Origin: Bacteroidales bacterium
GTDB lineage: Bacteria > Bacteroidota > Bacteroidia > Bacteroidales > Paludibacteraceae
Direction of reading: 5' to 3'
Assembly: GCA_900766775.1 (NCBI GenBank)
Contig: CAAFXN010000214.1
Coordinates: 1-5,248, forward strand
Length of the DNA: 5,248 nucleotides
Position 1 is the first letter of the stretch; each line of letters opens with the position of its first letter. The position numbers were made by a program, and so were the translations under genes. Positions 1 to 5,217 of this stretch are shown in pieces. The notes beneath the pieces were generated by a model. The model had not been told where the DNA came from, ran no database searches, and saw nothing but the letters and a program-made list of their open reading frames with translations.

Positions 1-1
1 G

Positions 2-220
2 GAAGAGGAGAACGAAACGGAGAGAGAAGAGGAGAAAGAGGGAGAGAGAGAAGCAGATAATCCGGCGAGCGGCGACAGCAAGGAAGAAAAAGAGATGCCT
101 CAAGCGGGGAGCAAGGATACCGTGATATCGGTGGAGGATGTTCCTATGACCATCACCACGCATAGTGGCGATTCTGCCGACGGGAATGAGGCAGATGACA
201 GCCAACTGAGTTTATTTTGA
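2..220 (+). CDS. C-terminal fragment of an unidentified protein with acidic tail and QLSLF clamp-binding motif
   Basis: The frame starting at base 2 is open from the left edge to a TGA at 218-220, giving 72 residues of a protein whose start lies outside the window. The visible part is low-complexity and probably disordered: a run rich in Glu, Lys and Arg (about residues 1-17), then a Ser/Asp/Gly-rich linker. It ends exactly in QLSLF (203-217), which fits the QL(S/D)LF consensus for binding the DNA polymerase III beta sliding clamp. Known clamp-binding proteins include polymerase subunits, MutS, MutL and Hda, often with the motif on a flexible tail. I infer a replication, repair or topology protein (a large subunit such as topoisomerase IV subunit A is one candidate), but no catalytic domain is visible, so no name is justified. 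The open frame, biased codons and meaningful end support real coding. The tail is encoded by a nearly all-purine stretch, which could be prone to length variation. Confidence 0.75.
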   Translation, partial: EEENETEREEEKEGEREADNPASGDSKEEKEMPQAGSKDTVISVEDVPMTITTHSGDSADGNEADDSQLSLF

Positions 221-324
221 GAAGCGGTGTTTATTTTGAGAAACAGTGTCTATTCGGCGGTAAGTACCAAAAATCCGCCGCTCTATTAAAATTCACTGTT
301 TTTATTAAAATCCACTGTTCTATT
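211..324. repeat. Degenerate 19-bp direct-repeat array between upstream gene and trxB
   Basis: Units beginning with T(T/C)TATT start near 211, 230, 249, 282, 301 and 319, so the spacings are 19, 19, 33, 19 and 18 bp. Units at 211-229 and 230-248 differ at 2 of 19 bases. The pair at 284-302 and 303-321 also differs at 2 of 19. Most units end in a CAGTG-, CGGTG- or CACTG-like box. The 33-bp gap contains a GC hairpin. The first unit overlaps the last codons and stop of the upstream gene, and the last ends about 30 bp before trxB. The function is unknown: a regulator-binding array or a decayed tandem duplication are both possible. Confidence 0.6.
255..280. other. GC-rich hairpin inside the 19-bp repeat array
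   Basis: CGGCGG at 255-260 pairs perfectly with CCGCCG at 275-280 around a 14-nt loop. It could be flanked by an outer pairing of AAACAGTG (241-248) with CACTGTTT (294-301). No T-run follows on the plus strand, so it is not a standard intrinsic terminator. It may still separate the upstream gene's transcript from trxB. Confidence 0.45.
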
Positions 325-330
325 ACTTTG
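323..330 (+). promoter_or_regulatory. Weak candidate -7 box for trxB
   Basis: TTACTTTG lies 22 bp before the trxB ATG and differs at one base from the Bacteroidetes -7 consensus TAnnTTTG. No clear TTTG -33 box sits 19-21 bp upstream, only a T-rich stretch around 297-303. trxB may instead be read through from upstream. The call is tentative. Confidence 0.25.
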
Positions 331-352
331 ATATTCTTTACACTACAATACT

Positions 353-1273
353 ATGAATTGTTTGATTATAGGTTCGGGACCTGCGGGGTACACAGCGGCG
401 ATATATGCCTCTCGTGCTAATCTCTCTCCCGTGTTGATAGAAGGTCCGCAGGTAGGCGGTCAGTTGATGATAACGACTGAGGTGGAGAACTTCCCCGGCT
501 ATCCCGAGGGTGTGGCTCCTTTCCAGATGATGGATGATATGCGGAGGCAGGCGGAGCGTTTCGGGACTCAGTTTATGGAAGGTGTGGTCTCGAGGGTGGA
601 TTTCTCCTGCTCGCCGAAGAAAGTGTGGCTGGATGACAGTCAGATGTTGGAAGCGGAGACTGTGATTGTAGCCACGGGTGCGAGTGCGAAATTCTTGGGT
701 ATTCCCTCGGAGGAAGAGTACAAAGGTCGCGGGGTATCTGCATGTGCTACCTGCGACGGCTTTTTCTACCGCAACAAGACGGTAGCGGTAGTGGGCGGAG
801 GCGATACGGCATGCGAAGAAGCCACCTATTTGGCAGGGTTGTGCAAGAAAGTGTACATGATAGTTCGCAAGCCTTATCTGCGCGCTTCGGAGATTATGCA
901 GCAGCGTGTGCTCAACAATCCGAAGATAGAGGTGCTGTTTGAGCACAACACCTTGCGGCTCACGGGTGAGCCGAAGGTGCAAGGAGCGGACTTGGTCTAT
1001 CGCAAGGGGAGTCCGGAGGAGGAAGTGCGCCATATCGATATAGACGGATTCTTCCTTGCCATCGGTCATAAGCCAAACACCGACCTCTTTGCCGCGTATC
1101 TCGACAGAGATGAGGAAGGGTATATCAAGGTGGAGGGCGACAGCCCTCGCACGAACGTTCCCGGTGTGTTTGCTGCAGGCGACTGCGCTGACCCTCATTA
1201 TCGTCAAGCCGTAGTGGCGGCGGCATCGGGCTGCAAAGCCGCTATGGAAGCGGACAAGTACTTGAAGAAATAA
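353..1273 (+). CDS. trxB: Thioredoxin reductase (thioredoxin-disulfide reductase)
   Basis: This is a complete 306-residue flavoenzyme that transfers electrons from NADPH through FAD to thioredoxin in the cytoplasm, supporting disulfide reduction and oxidative-stress defence. Visible motifs in order: N-terminal FAD dinucleotide-binding GSGPAG (residues 7-12); a GGQL segment near 35-38; the ATGA turn (107-110); redox-active CATC (C131, C134) followed by DGFF; the NADPH-binding GGGDTA (148-153); and the C-terminal FAD-binding GVFAAGD (271-277) followed by the RQAV helix. Length fits the low-molecular-weight bacterial class (E. coli TrxB is about 320 residues). Where E. coli has HRR...R for the NADPH 2'-phosphate, this protein has VRK (171-173) and R177, a partial match that I recall as common in Bacteroidetes homologues. 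ATG 353 is the only plausible start, because the frame has a stop at 329-331 upstream. No Shine-Dalgarno is seen, as expected in this phylum. Transcription probably stops at the hairpin at 1293-1329. Confidence 0.97.
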   Translation: MNCLIIGSGPAGYTAAIYASRANLSPVLIEGPQVGGQLMITTEVENFPGYPEGVAPFQMMDDMRRQAERFGTQFMEGVVSRVDFSCSPKKVWLDDSQMLEAETVIVATGASAKFLGIPSEEEYKGRGVSACATCDGFFYRNKTVAVVGGGDTACEEATYLAGLCKKVYMIVRKPYLRASEIMQQRVLNNPKIEVLFEHNTLRLTGEPKVQGADLVYRKGSPEEEVRHIDIDGFFLAIGHKPNTDLFAAYLDRDEEGYIKVEGDSPRTNVPGVFAAGDCADPHYRQAVVAAASGCKAAMEADKYLKK

Positions 1274-1292
1274 GCGTACTGAAAAGATACGG

Positions 1293-1329
1293 GAGGCTGT
1301 CTAACAAGTTGAGTTAGGCAGTCTCTTTT
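1293..1329 (+). terminator. Intrinsic terminator of trxB
   Basis: Starting 20 bp after the trxB stop, a 13-bp stem (1293-1305 with 1313-1325, two G-U pairs) encloses a 7-nt loop and is followed by TTTT at 1326-1329. Position, stem length and T-run are all typical of a rho-independent terminator. Confidence 0.85.
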
Positions 1330-1556
1330 GTATGCCATGTTTGCACGACTCTTAGGTTAACGCGAACTCGAAATAAGAAACATATACATCAAAACAACGA
1401 TGACTCTTTTATTTCAACAAAAATTTCCAAAAATTATTCAAATATTCCCCCTTTAACACATAATTTTCGTATAATAAATTATTAATTTATTACCAAAAAC
1501 CAAATTAGTCTTTGACTGTTGAAATAGTTCGCTTATATCAAACTCACGTAAGGTTA
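1330..1556. other. AT-rich convergent intergenic region, no gene seen
   Basis: These 227 bp lie between the trxB terminator and the stop codon of the convergent membrane-protein gene. Base composition drops sharply to AT-rich. No reading frame with plausible coding character, no TAnnTTTG promoter and no RNA gene was recognised. The main structure is a perfect AT palindrome (listed separately). A sigma70-like pair, TTGACT near 1512 with TATATC 16 bp later, is noted, but it does not follow the promoter type used in this phylum. Confidence 0.6.
1472..1492. repeat. Perfect 21-bp AT-only palindrome
   Basis: TAATAAATTA (1472-1481) and TAATTTATTA (1483-1492) are exact reverse complements around a single central T. 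It lies 65 bp beyond the stop of the minus-strand membrane-protein gene. It lacks the GC stem and T-tail of a standard terminator. It could be a weak bidirectional transcript end, an operator-like site, or chance in very AT-rich DNA. Confidence 0.55.
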
Positions 1557-2417
1557 TCACAGGAGCCAAGAAAGGGCGTATGCCGTGAGGAGGAAAGCGG
1601 CATACAAGCAGAAGACGATTCCGCGGGCGAGGGAGTCTCGCTGGCGGAAGAAGAGCGTTGCCGCGGCGGGAGGGAGGAAGAAGAGGAAGAGCAGGATTAG
1701 GAGCGACTGCTGGGCGACGCTGTCTCTATCTATGCGCACGGCGATGGTGATGAGGAAAGCCAAGTGGGCTGTGAGGAAGACAGAGAGGAGGATAATCGGT
1801 ATTATCCCGAGGTGGGCAAACACCGCTGAGGGTGCGCAGAAGACTTCCGCAAAAGAAGGTATCTTCAGCATACCGAAAGCCGCTCCTATGGCCACATAGA
1901 TGGCAAAGAGGGCAATAGCGATGAGGGAGCCCAATGCCGTCCGCAGGTTCATGGAGCGGAGCAGGATATAGGCAAGCCAGACAACGGGCACCATGCAGAC
2001 AGCCTGCGGGATGAAGAGAGAGGCGATGAGCGCAAAAGCAGTAGCAAGGAAACAATCGTGGGCAGTCTCTTCCTCACGGTAGGCTCTATGGATGATTTGC
2101 ACGATAATCATCGTAAGCACGATGGCTGCTTGGAGTTGCCACCACGCGTGGATAGCAGGGAAGGCTGTGGTGGTGATGAGATAGAGGAAGACGGGCAGAA
2201 AGTCGCGGTAGCGAACCACGCCCGTAGCCCGCATCATGAGGAAGACGGTGTAGGCATTGACGAGCATGAGCGCGAAAGTGAGGTAGAGCGGAAACGCGTT
2301 TGCGAACGAAGAATAATCGCAAGCGATGAAGTCGGGTATCCATCCGCACAAGACCGCCACCGACAGCGCGAGGGCTATCGGAAGAGGAATGCGGGATATG
2401 GAATTAACAGGGAACAT
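1557..2417 (-). CDS. Polytopic inner-membrane protein of unknown function
   Basis: This is a complete 286-residue, very hydrophobic protein on the minus strand, ending in TGA at 1557-1559. About eight or nine membrane segments can be seen, roughly at residues 11-26, 43-62, 74-90, 96-110, 123-150 (one or two), 160-182, 203-226, 237-256 and 266-286. Short polar or charged loops separate them (for example RAYREEETAH near 111-120 and RIDRDS near 228-233). There is no recognisable catalytic motif or transport signature. The central pattern ASLF...P followed by an LLRS-x-x-LR loop and a small-residue helix reminds me of the DUF6427-type membrane proteins of Bacteroidetes, but this is recollection and not a search result. 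ATG at 2417 was chosen. A GTG at 2429 would add four residues and begin just inside the GC-rich hairpin region. No Bacteroidetes-type promoter is seen directly upstream, so it may be transcribed with the M3 peptidase gene, whose stop lies 172 bp away on the same strand, although the hairpins between them could limit read-through. Confidence 0.85.
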   Translation of the reverse strand: MFPVNSISRIPLPIALALSVAVLCGWIPDFIACDYSSFANAFPLYLTFALMLVNAYTVFLMMRATGVVRYRDFLPVFLYLITTTAFPAIHAWWQLQAAIVLTMIIVQIIHRAYREEETAHDCFLATAFALIASLFIPQAVCMVPVVWLAYILLRSMNLRTALGSLIAIALFAIYVAIGAAFGMLKIPSFAEVFCAPSAVFAHLGIIPIILLSVFLTAHLAFLITIAVRIDRDSVAQQSLLILLFLFFLPPAAATLFFRQRDSLARGIVFCLYAAFLLTAYALSWLL

Positions 2418-2433
2418 GACAGGACCCACCCCG

Positions 2434-2454
2434 TCCCTCCCTACGAGGGAGGGA
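2434..2454. repeat. CCCTCCCT-type short palindrome
   Basis: A perfect 9-bp stem (2434-2442 with 2446-2454) closes a 3-nt ACG loop just upstream of the membrane-protein start. The 12-bp core CTACGAGGGAGG recurs at 5073-5084 in the large inverted-repeat element on the other side of the peptidase gene, so the two appear to belong to one dispersed repeat family. Confidence 0.65.
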
Positions 2455-2490
2455 GAAAGGGGTCAGTGGTTAGTGGTTGATGATTGGATA

Positions 2491-2525
2491 ACCGCGGGCG
2501 AGACGCCCGCGTCCCCAGTTGTTAG
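2491..2525. repeat. 35-bp GC-rich hairpin repeat, copy 1
   Basis: Copy 1 of a 35-bp sequence that recurs at 2559-2593 with a single mismatch. It contains a perfect 8-bp stem, CGCGGGCG (2493-2500) with CGCCCGCG (2504-2511), around an AGA loop. It is followed by a short GTTAGTG-like tail, related to the GTTAGTGG stretch at 2470-2477. It looks like a REP-like intergenic element. Confidence 0.75.
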
Positions 2526-2541
2526 TGATTTTTTGCATAAA

Positions 2542-2558
2542 CGGTTTGTCTCAAACCG
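2542..2558. terminator. Hairpin CGGTTTG-TCT-CAAACCG, possible end of dcp transcript
   Basis: A perfect 7-bp stem (2542-2548 with 2552-2558) encloses a TCT loop between the two 35-bp repeats. Read on the minus strand it lies just downstream of the M3 peptidase stop and is followed by TTTATG, so together with the GC stem at 2561-2579 it could end or stabilise that transcript. The T-run is short, so termination is only a possibility. Confidence 0.4.
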
Positions 2559-2593
2559 ACCGCGGGCGAGACGCCCGCGTCCCCAGTGGTTAG
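2559..2593. repeat. 35-bp GC-rich hairpin repeat, copy 2, overlapping the dcp stop
   Basis: Copy 2 is identical to copy 1 except for one base in the tail. Its stem is 2561-2568 with 2572-2579, again with an AGA loop. The last bases of the repeat (TTA at 2590-2592) supply the TAA stop codon of the minus-strand M3 peptidase, so the element abuts the coding end exactly. Confidence 0.75.
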
Positions 2594-4680
2594 AATCCTT
2601 TGCGTTGGAGGTAGAACTTGGGGTCGGCGGGTTTGCCTCGGAACTCGAGGTAGAGTTCTTGTGCGTCGCGTGTGCCTCCTTGTTCGAGCAGGTGGCGGAA
2701 ACGGCGTGCCACCTCGGGATTGAAGATATCGCCCGTCTCGGCAAAAGCAGCGAAAGCATCGGCATCGAGCACTGCCGCCCATGTGTAACTATAATAACCT
2801 GCCTCGTAGCCCGTGGTGAAGATATGGTTGTAGAAGGTGGAGCGATAGCGGGTGATGATTTCGGGTATCATACCCATCTTCTGCATAGAGGCTGCCTCAA
2901 ACGCATCCACATCCAGTTCCTCGGCGGAGGTCAACTCGTGGTAGTCCATGTCGAGGATAGAAGCAGAGAGCAACTCGGCGGTAACGAACCCTTGGTTGAA
3001 GGTGCCGGCGCGGTTGATTTTCGCAATGAGGCTGTCAGGCATGACCTCACCCGTTTGGTAGTGGAAAGCGTAGGTCTTCATGACCTCGGGGCGGTAGCAG
3101 TAGTTCTCCATGAACTGGGAGGGCAATTCGACGAAGTCTCTCGGCGTGTTGGTGCCTGCGAGGGATTTGTAGGTTGCCTTAGAGAGGAGTCCGTGGAGCG
3201 CGTGTCCGAACTCGTGGAAGAGGGTCTCCACATCGTCCATGCTGAGCAGCGAGGGGTTGCCTTGGGTGGGCTTGTTGAAGTTACCCACATTGATGATGAC
3301 GGGTCGGTGGTCCACACCGTTTGCGTCCACATACTGGTGGCAGATATCGTTCATCCAAGCCCCGGGTCGCTTGCCTGCGCGGGGGAAATAGTCGGTGTAG
3401 AGGATACCGATGAGCGAGCCGTCGGCATCGGTTACTTTGAATACCTCCACCTCGGGGTTATAGACGGGCATGCCTTCGAGTTGCTCGAACTGCAAGCCAT
3501 AGAGCGTGGTGGCGAGTTGGAAGACGCCGCGGCGGACGTTGCTCAACTCGAAATAGGGTTTGAGTTCCTCCTCGTCGAGGTCGTACTGCTCTTTGCGGAG
3601 TTTCTCGGCGTAGTACCACCAGTCCCAGGGTTGCAGTTTCTCGCCGGGCAGGTCTTTGTTCATGAGTGCCTGCAAGGCAGCCGCCTCACGTTTCGCCGCC
3701 GCGATGGAGGGCTCCCAAACGGATTGGAGGAAGGTATCTACGGTCTTGGAGTCCTTTGCCATGCAGTCGGCAAGGATATAGTCGGCGGGGTTCCGGTAGT
3801 CGAAGAGTTGCGCTTTCTCGATACGCAGCGCCATGGTCTTGCAGATGACGGCTTTGTTGTCGAAGTCGTTGTTGTGGTTGCCGCGGGTGGTGTATGCCAT
3901 GAGCAGTTCTTCGCGCAGTCGGCGGTTTTGGCAGTACTGGAGTACGGGTGTGAAGGAGGTGCGCTTGGGGGTAAAGAGCCATGCGTCGGGTCTTCCTGCG
4001 GCAGCGGCTTCCTCTTTGGCAGCGGCTTTGGCGCTCTCGGGCAGCCCCGCGAGTTCACTCTCGTCAGTAACGAAGAGTTGGTATGCGTTGGTCTCCGCCA
4101 CCACGTTGTTGCCGAACTGCAAGGAGAGCAAGCCCAACTCTTTGTTGATTTCTTTGAGTCGCTCTTTCTTGTCCTCGGGGAGGTTAGCGCCGTTCTGCGC
4201 AAAGGCTTTGTAAGTCTGCTCGGTCAGGCGCATTTGCTCGGGCGTGAGGTTGAGCGTTTCGCGGGCATCATAGACGGCTTTCACGCGTTGGAAGAGCGCA
4301 TCGTTGAGGATGATGCCGTCGGAGAGTTCGGAGAGCATAGGCGTAACCTCCTCGGCGATGGCGTTCATCTCGTCGTTGCCGTCGGCGTCAAGGATGTTGA
4401 AGAACACGCCCGTAACGCGGTCGAGGAGGGCACCCGTGCGGTCGAGCGCAGCGATGGTGTTCTCGAAGGTGGGGGCTTCGGGGTTGGCAACGATAGCGGC
4501 TATCTCCGCTTTGTTTTCAGCAATGGCTTTCTCGAAGGCGGGCATATAGTGCTCCGTCTTCACTTTGTCGAAAGCCGGCACGCCGTAGGGCGTGTTCTGC
4601 TCCGTGAGGAGCGGGTTTTCCGTGTTGGTGCAAGCCATAAGGGCGATGAGCGCAAGGCTCAGTATAAACAGTTTTTTCAT
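2590..4680 (-). CDS. dcp: M3 family zinc metallopeptidase, dipeptidyl carboxypeptidase (Dcp) type, lipoprotein
   Basis: This is a complete 696-residue peptidase, close to the roughly 680 residues of E. coli Dcp. Family members remove C-terminal dipeptides from, or cleave, short peptides. The N-terminus is a lipoprotein signal: KK, a hydrophobic core, then lipobox L-M-A-C with C17 as the lipidated residue. It is therefore expected to be envelope-anchored, unlike cytoplasmic or soluble Dcp. The stretch after C17 (TNTENP) is not a clear surface-export signal, so a periplasm-facing location is more likely. A long helical N-terminal region (about 30-480) precedes the catalytic HEFGH at 489-493 (zinc ligands H489 and H493, catalytic E490). 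The third ligand is E518 in DFVELPSQ, matching E502 of thimet oligopeptidase. The GYYSYTW segment (628-634) and the YLEFRGK C-terminus are typical of the family. The start at 4680 was chosen because the signal peptide begins there and the promoter lies at 4699-4730; a longer frame from 4740 would run through the promoter. Confidence 0.96.
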   Translation of the reverse strand: MKKLFILSLALIALMACTNTENPLLTEQNTPYGVPAFDKVKTEHYMPAFEKAIAENKAEIAAIVANPEAPTFENTIAALDRTGALLDRVTGVFFNILDADGNDEMNAIAEEVTPMLSELSDGIILNDALFQRVKAVYDARETLNLTPEQMRLTEQTYKAFAQNGANLPEDKKERLKEINKELGLLSLQFGNNVVAETNAYQLFVTDESELAGLPESAKAAAKEEAAAAGRPDAWLFTPKRTSFTPVLQYCQNRRLREELLMAYTTRGNHNNDFDNKAVICKTMALRIEKAQLFDYRNPADYILADCMAKDSKTVDTFLQSVWEPSIAAAKREAAALQALMNKDLPGEKLQPWDWWYYAEKLRKEQYDLDEEELKPYFELSNVRRGVFQLATTLYGLQFEQLEGMPVYNPEVEVFKVTDADGSLIGILYTDYFPRAGKRPGAWMNDICHQYVDANGVDHRPVIINVGNFNKPTQGNPSLLSMDDVETLFHEFGHALHGLLSKATYKSLAGTNTPRDFVELPSQFMENYCYRPEVMKTYAFHYQTGEVMPDSLIAKINRAGTFNQGFVTAELLSASILDMDYHELTSAEELDVDAFEAASMQKMGMIPEIITRYRSTFYNHIFTTGYEAGYYSYTWAAVLDADAFAAFAETGDIFNPEVARRFRHLLEQGGTRDAQELYLEFRGKPADPKFYLQRKGF

Positions 4681-4698
4681 ATCGTTTGAAATTTTGTG

Positions 4699-4730
4699 CA
4701 AAGATACAAAAAAAAATCGGGTTTTGCAAG
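4699..4730 (-). promoter_or_regulatory. Bacteroidetes-type promoter of dcp
   Basis: On the minus strand the -7 box TATCTTTG (complement of 4699-4706) matches TAnnTTTG exactly. The -33 box is CTTG (4727-4730), one base from TTTG, with a 20-bp spacer. The predicted start of transcription is near 4695, leaving a leader of about 15 nt before the ATG at 4680. An A8T6 tract lies immediately upstream and may act as an UP-like element. Confidence 0.85.
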
Positions 4731-4738
4731 GATTTTCC

Positions 4739-4752
4739 AAAAAAAATTTTTT
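4739..4752. promoter_or_regulatory. A8T6 tract upstream of the dcp promoter
   Basis: Eight A followed by six T lie 9-22 bp beyond the -33 box of the dcp promoter. Such A-tracts give intrinsically bent DNA and, next to a promoter, can raise transcription by contacting the RNA polymerase alpha subunit. The role here is inferred from position only. Confidence 0.45.
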
Positions 4753-4754
4753 CT

Positions 4755-4871
4755 CCGTTAATCGCCGTTAATTATCCGCTAATTCCTCGTTGACTTCTCC
4801 GTTAATGTCCGTTAATTATCCGTTAATTTTTCTTTTATTTTTCCGTTAAAGCCCATTAAAGAACCATTAAA
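4755..4871. repeat. 44-bp higher-order tandem repeat of CCGTTAAT sites
   Basis: Nine copies of CC(G/A)(T/C)TAA(T/A) start at 4755, 4765, 4776, 4799, 4809, 4820, 4843, 4853 and 4864. The spacings of 10, 11, 23, 10, 11, 23, 10 and 11 bp define three 44-bp units, each with three sites one helical turn apart plus a T-rich spacer of 15 bp. Five sites are exact CCGTTAAT. Those nearest dcp are best conserved, and the distal unit has drifted to CCATTAAA. The array lies upstream of the dcp promoter; a role in binding a regulator or bending DNA is inferred. Confidence 0.75.
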
Positions 4872-4897
4872 ACTTTCATAGACGAAGGTTGCTTCGG

Positions 4898-5092
4898 CTC
4901 CCCCGCCTCTCCTAAAAGGAGGGGTGAAGCGATGTCCAGCGGACACCGAGGTCAGGGGGCGGGATGGTGCACTCGGCTTCATGCCGCAAAAGGACTTGTT
5001 ACTTTTGGCTTATGAAGGCATCATGCGGCTGAATGCCGTGTCCTCCTCCCGCCCCCTTACCCCCTCCCCCCTCTACGAGGGAGGCGGGGGAG
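4898..5092. repeat. 195-bp GC-rich nested inverted-repeat element
   Basis: The outer arms CTCCCCCGCCTC (4898-4909) and GAGGCGGGGGAG (5081-5092) are perfect 12-bp inverted repeats. Inside them AGGGGGCGGGA (4954-4964) pairs with TCCCGCCCCCT (5047-5057), 11 bp perfect, and 4974-4988 pairs with 5024-5038 (14 pairs, two single-base bulges). Side hairpins lie at 4906-4924, 4933-4945 and 5069-5081. The overall fold is cruciform or branched. No transposase and no obvious target-site duplication are seen. It is best described as a non-autonomous, MITE- or REP-like element. Confidence 0.7.
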
Positions 5093-5185
5093 TGGCATAG
5101 CATACCCAAGCCGTTTTTCCAGATTGCCACAAAATGGGCTCACCGGTAAAATCCTGTGTTCATTAAGAGAAAAAGTTCGTATAGA

Positions 5186-5217
5186 TTTGGTCATATCGTA
5201 TGAAAAGAGTATCTTTG
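5186..5217 (+). promoter_or_regulatory. Bacteroidetes-type promoter of the right-edge gene
   Basis: TTTG (5186-5189), a 20-bp spacer and TATCTTTG (5210-5217) match the -33/-7 consensus of the Bacteroidetes primary sigma factor exactly. The spacer length and the TATCTTTGCA context are the same as in the dcp promoter. Transcription should begin around 5221. Confidence 0.85.

Noticed and set aside
217..420. 67-residue plus-strand frame over the trxB leader
   Set aside because: It overlaps the upstream stop, the repeat array and the trxB start in another frame. The composition is that of translated AT-rich spacer.
338..1207. 289-residue open frame on the minus strand opposite trxB
   Set aside because: It is antisense to a complete TrxB. 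The His/Arg-rich product has no recognisable domain, and it overlaps the trxB leader.
1512..1540. Sigma70-like TTGACT-16-TATATC pair as a promoter
   Set aside because: It does not fit the TTTG/TAnnTTTG promoters used elsewhere in this window, and it would read into the 3' end of the convergent gene where no plus-strand gene follows.
2463..2593. Repeated unit array considered as a CRISPR or coding repeat
   Set aside because: There are only two copies, with an internal perfect palindrome and no regular spacers, and no cas gene is near. Open frames through it only reflect translated repeat sequence.
2326..4689. 787-residue open frame on the plus strand opposite the M3 peptidase
   Set aside because: It is exactly antisense to a gene with an intact HEFGH active site and lipobox. 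The translation is Val/Gly/Glu-rich without any family motif, and it also runs through the hairpin repeats. It is an open shadow caused by codon bias.
4681..4740. N-terminal extension of the M3 peptidase (alternative start at 4740)
   Set aside because: The extra 20 residues would precede the lipoprotein signal and be encoded by the promoter boxes and spacer, upstream of the predicted transcription start.
4917..5015. Small frame of 27 codons (4932-5015) with AGGAGG 9 nt before its ATG
   Set aside because: The AGGAGG is one arm of a hairpin in the palindromic element, Bacteroidetes rely little on Shine-Dalgarno pairing, no promoter precedes it and the peptide has no recognisable character. The ribosome-binding site is probably coincidental.
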